Part shown: in pieces, positions 63,349 through 64,000 of the stretch
How the letters are laid out: every line of letters starts with the position of its first letter
Numbering within the stretch: the stretch's first letter is position 1
NCBI RefSeq assembly: GCF_900188005.1
Contig: NZ_FZNR01000001.1
Coordinates: 124,001 to 188,000, forward strand
Source of the DNA: Actinoplanes regularis
Lineage (GTDB): Bacteria > Actinomycetota > Actinomycetes > Mycobacteriales > Micromonosporaceae
Reading direction: 5' to 3'
DNA length: 64,000 bases
Translations under genes and position numbers: made by a program
The notes under the pieces: generated by a model
Database searches by the model: none
The model's input: the letters and a program-made list of their open reading frames with translations, nothing else
What the model was told of the DNA's origin: nothing

Positions 63349-64000
63349 TCAAGCTAGCCGGGAAGCCCGCATCCCGGAACGATTTTGCGATCCGGTGGCC
63401 GGTGATGCCTGCGCGACCAGCAGGAGCAGCCCACCGCAGCTCGCGACCAGAGCCCATCCCGGCCGCGTCGCCACCGCCAGGCCCCCCACGGCCGGCTCCG
63501 CGACCAGGCCACCGGCCAGCGCGATCCCGAGCGCCGCGCCGACCTGCCGCGCGGTCGACGCGATCCCGCCGGCTACCCCGGACCGCGCCGGCGGCAGCCC
63601 GCTGACCGCGGTGTTGGTGATCGGCGCGTTCGCGAAACCCACCCCGATCCCGGCGAACAGGTACGCCACCAGCAGCACCGCCATCGCGGTCCGGTCACCG
63701 AGCCCGACCAGCAGGACTCCACCGGCCGCGATGCTCGCCCCCGCCAGCCGCAGCGGCAGACGCGGGCCCACCCGGCCCACCAGATATCCGGAGATCGGCG
63801 CGCAGACCGTGGCCGCGATCGCCATCGGCAGCGTGACCGCGCCGGCCGCGACCGGGCTCAGGCCCCGCACCTGTTGCAGGTAGAGCGTGCCGAGCAGCAA
63901 CGTGACGTTAAGCGCCAGGAAGACCACCACCGCGCCGCCCACCGCCGCGGTGAACGGCAGCCGCCGGAACAGCGACAGCTCCATCAACGGCTCGGCCCGG
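63349..64000 (-). CDS. MFS drug-efflux transporter (DHA2/EmrB type), C-terminal fragment
   Basis: About 217 residues to the stop at 63349; the N-terminal half lies beyond the window. The frame reads through ...RAEPLMELSLFRRLPFTAAV, then six hydrophobic helices with LYLQQVRGLSPVAAGAVTLP and GLPPARSGVAGGIASTARQV, which are the eighth-to-fourteenth-helix motifs of 14-helix DHA2 exporters. It is thus an incomplete gene. Proton-driven export of drugs is the family role; substrate unknown. Confidence 0.8.
   Translation of the reverse strand, partial: RAEPLMELSLFRRLPFTAAVGGAVVVFLALNVTLLLGTLYLQQVRGLSPVAAGAVTLPMAIAATVCAPISGYLVGRVGPRLPLRLAGASIAAGGVLLVGLGDRTAMAVLLVAYLFAGIGVGFANAPITNTAVSGLPPARSGVAGGIASTARQVGAALGIALAGGLVAEPAVGGLAVATRPGWALVASCGGLLLLVAQASPATGSQNRSGMRASRLA

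Overview
The window is GC-rich (well over 70 % in most genes), has strong GC bias at third codon positions, many GTG starts and many four-base ATGA/GTGA gene overlaps. Gene content (siderophore-interacting protein, ECF42 sigma factor with a DGPF partner, F420-type luciferase-like oxidoreductase, solitary roadblock protein, EACC1/caspase genes, minor pilins) points to a filamentous actinomycete, most likely Micromonosporaceae such as Actinoplanes. It reads as ordinary chromosome: I see no rRNA, tRNA, phage, transposase or CRISPR array.

Left part. 1-6060 is a minus-strand cell-surface polysaccharide locus: flippase fragment, two membrane proteins, a GT4 and a GT2 glycosyltransferase, and a secreted L-type lectin-like protein. 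6145-16326 is a tight seven-gene minus-strand operon for choline/glycine betaine use: choline dehydrogenase-like GMC oxidoreductase, ABC importer (ATPase, double-domain permease, lipoprotein), dimethylglycine dehydrogenase, sarcosine oxidase and a Rieske betaine monooxygenase. An 89-bp tandem duplication between ATPase and permease creates two chained mini-ORFs. 16937-18340 encodes a wall-spanning, low-complexity surface protein.

Middle part. 18660-26345 holds iron-related genes: a siderophore-interacting flavoprotein and an enterochelin-esterase-like gene, each behind an iron-box-like palindrome, plus an EntD-type phosphopantetheinyl transferase. Among them lie an MFS transporter with echoed 3' ends, an LLM oxidoreductase, a 15-bp minisatellite and a PMT-type membrane glycosyltransferase. 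26569-30343 holds a roadblock protein, a LacI regulator, a HAD hydrolase and the DGPF/ECF42 pair. 30385-38053 is a glycoside-utilisation locus (secreted clan GH-A enzyme with CBM35, GH127 beta-L-arabinofuranosidase-like enzyme, sugar ABC importer) with a divergent LacI regulator that starts at CTG and a palindromic operator.

Right part. 38129-48984 contains stand-alone genes: SRPBCC protein, secreted M14 carboxypeptidase, glycogen phosphorylase, MmpS-like protein, PI-PLC-like phospholipase, an ECF sigma factor with its membrane partner, beta-carbonic anhydrase and a UvrA paralogue. 49138-53038 is a three-gene minor-pilin operon whose products carry Ig-like and ricin-B-like domains. 53043-58054 has a MEDS-STAS protein, an acyl-CoA dehydrogenase, a LysR/YeiH pair with a LysR-type box, and an APH-fold kinase. 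58068-62011 is the most interesting region: a caspase-WD40 protein, an EACC1-like protein and two overlapping coiled-coil genes, one membrane-anchored, all on one strand. This looks like a predicted actinobacterial conflict/regulated-proteolysis module with unassigned partners. The window ends with two unknown genes and an MFS exporter fragment.
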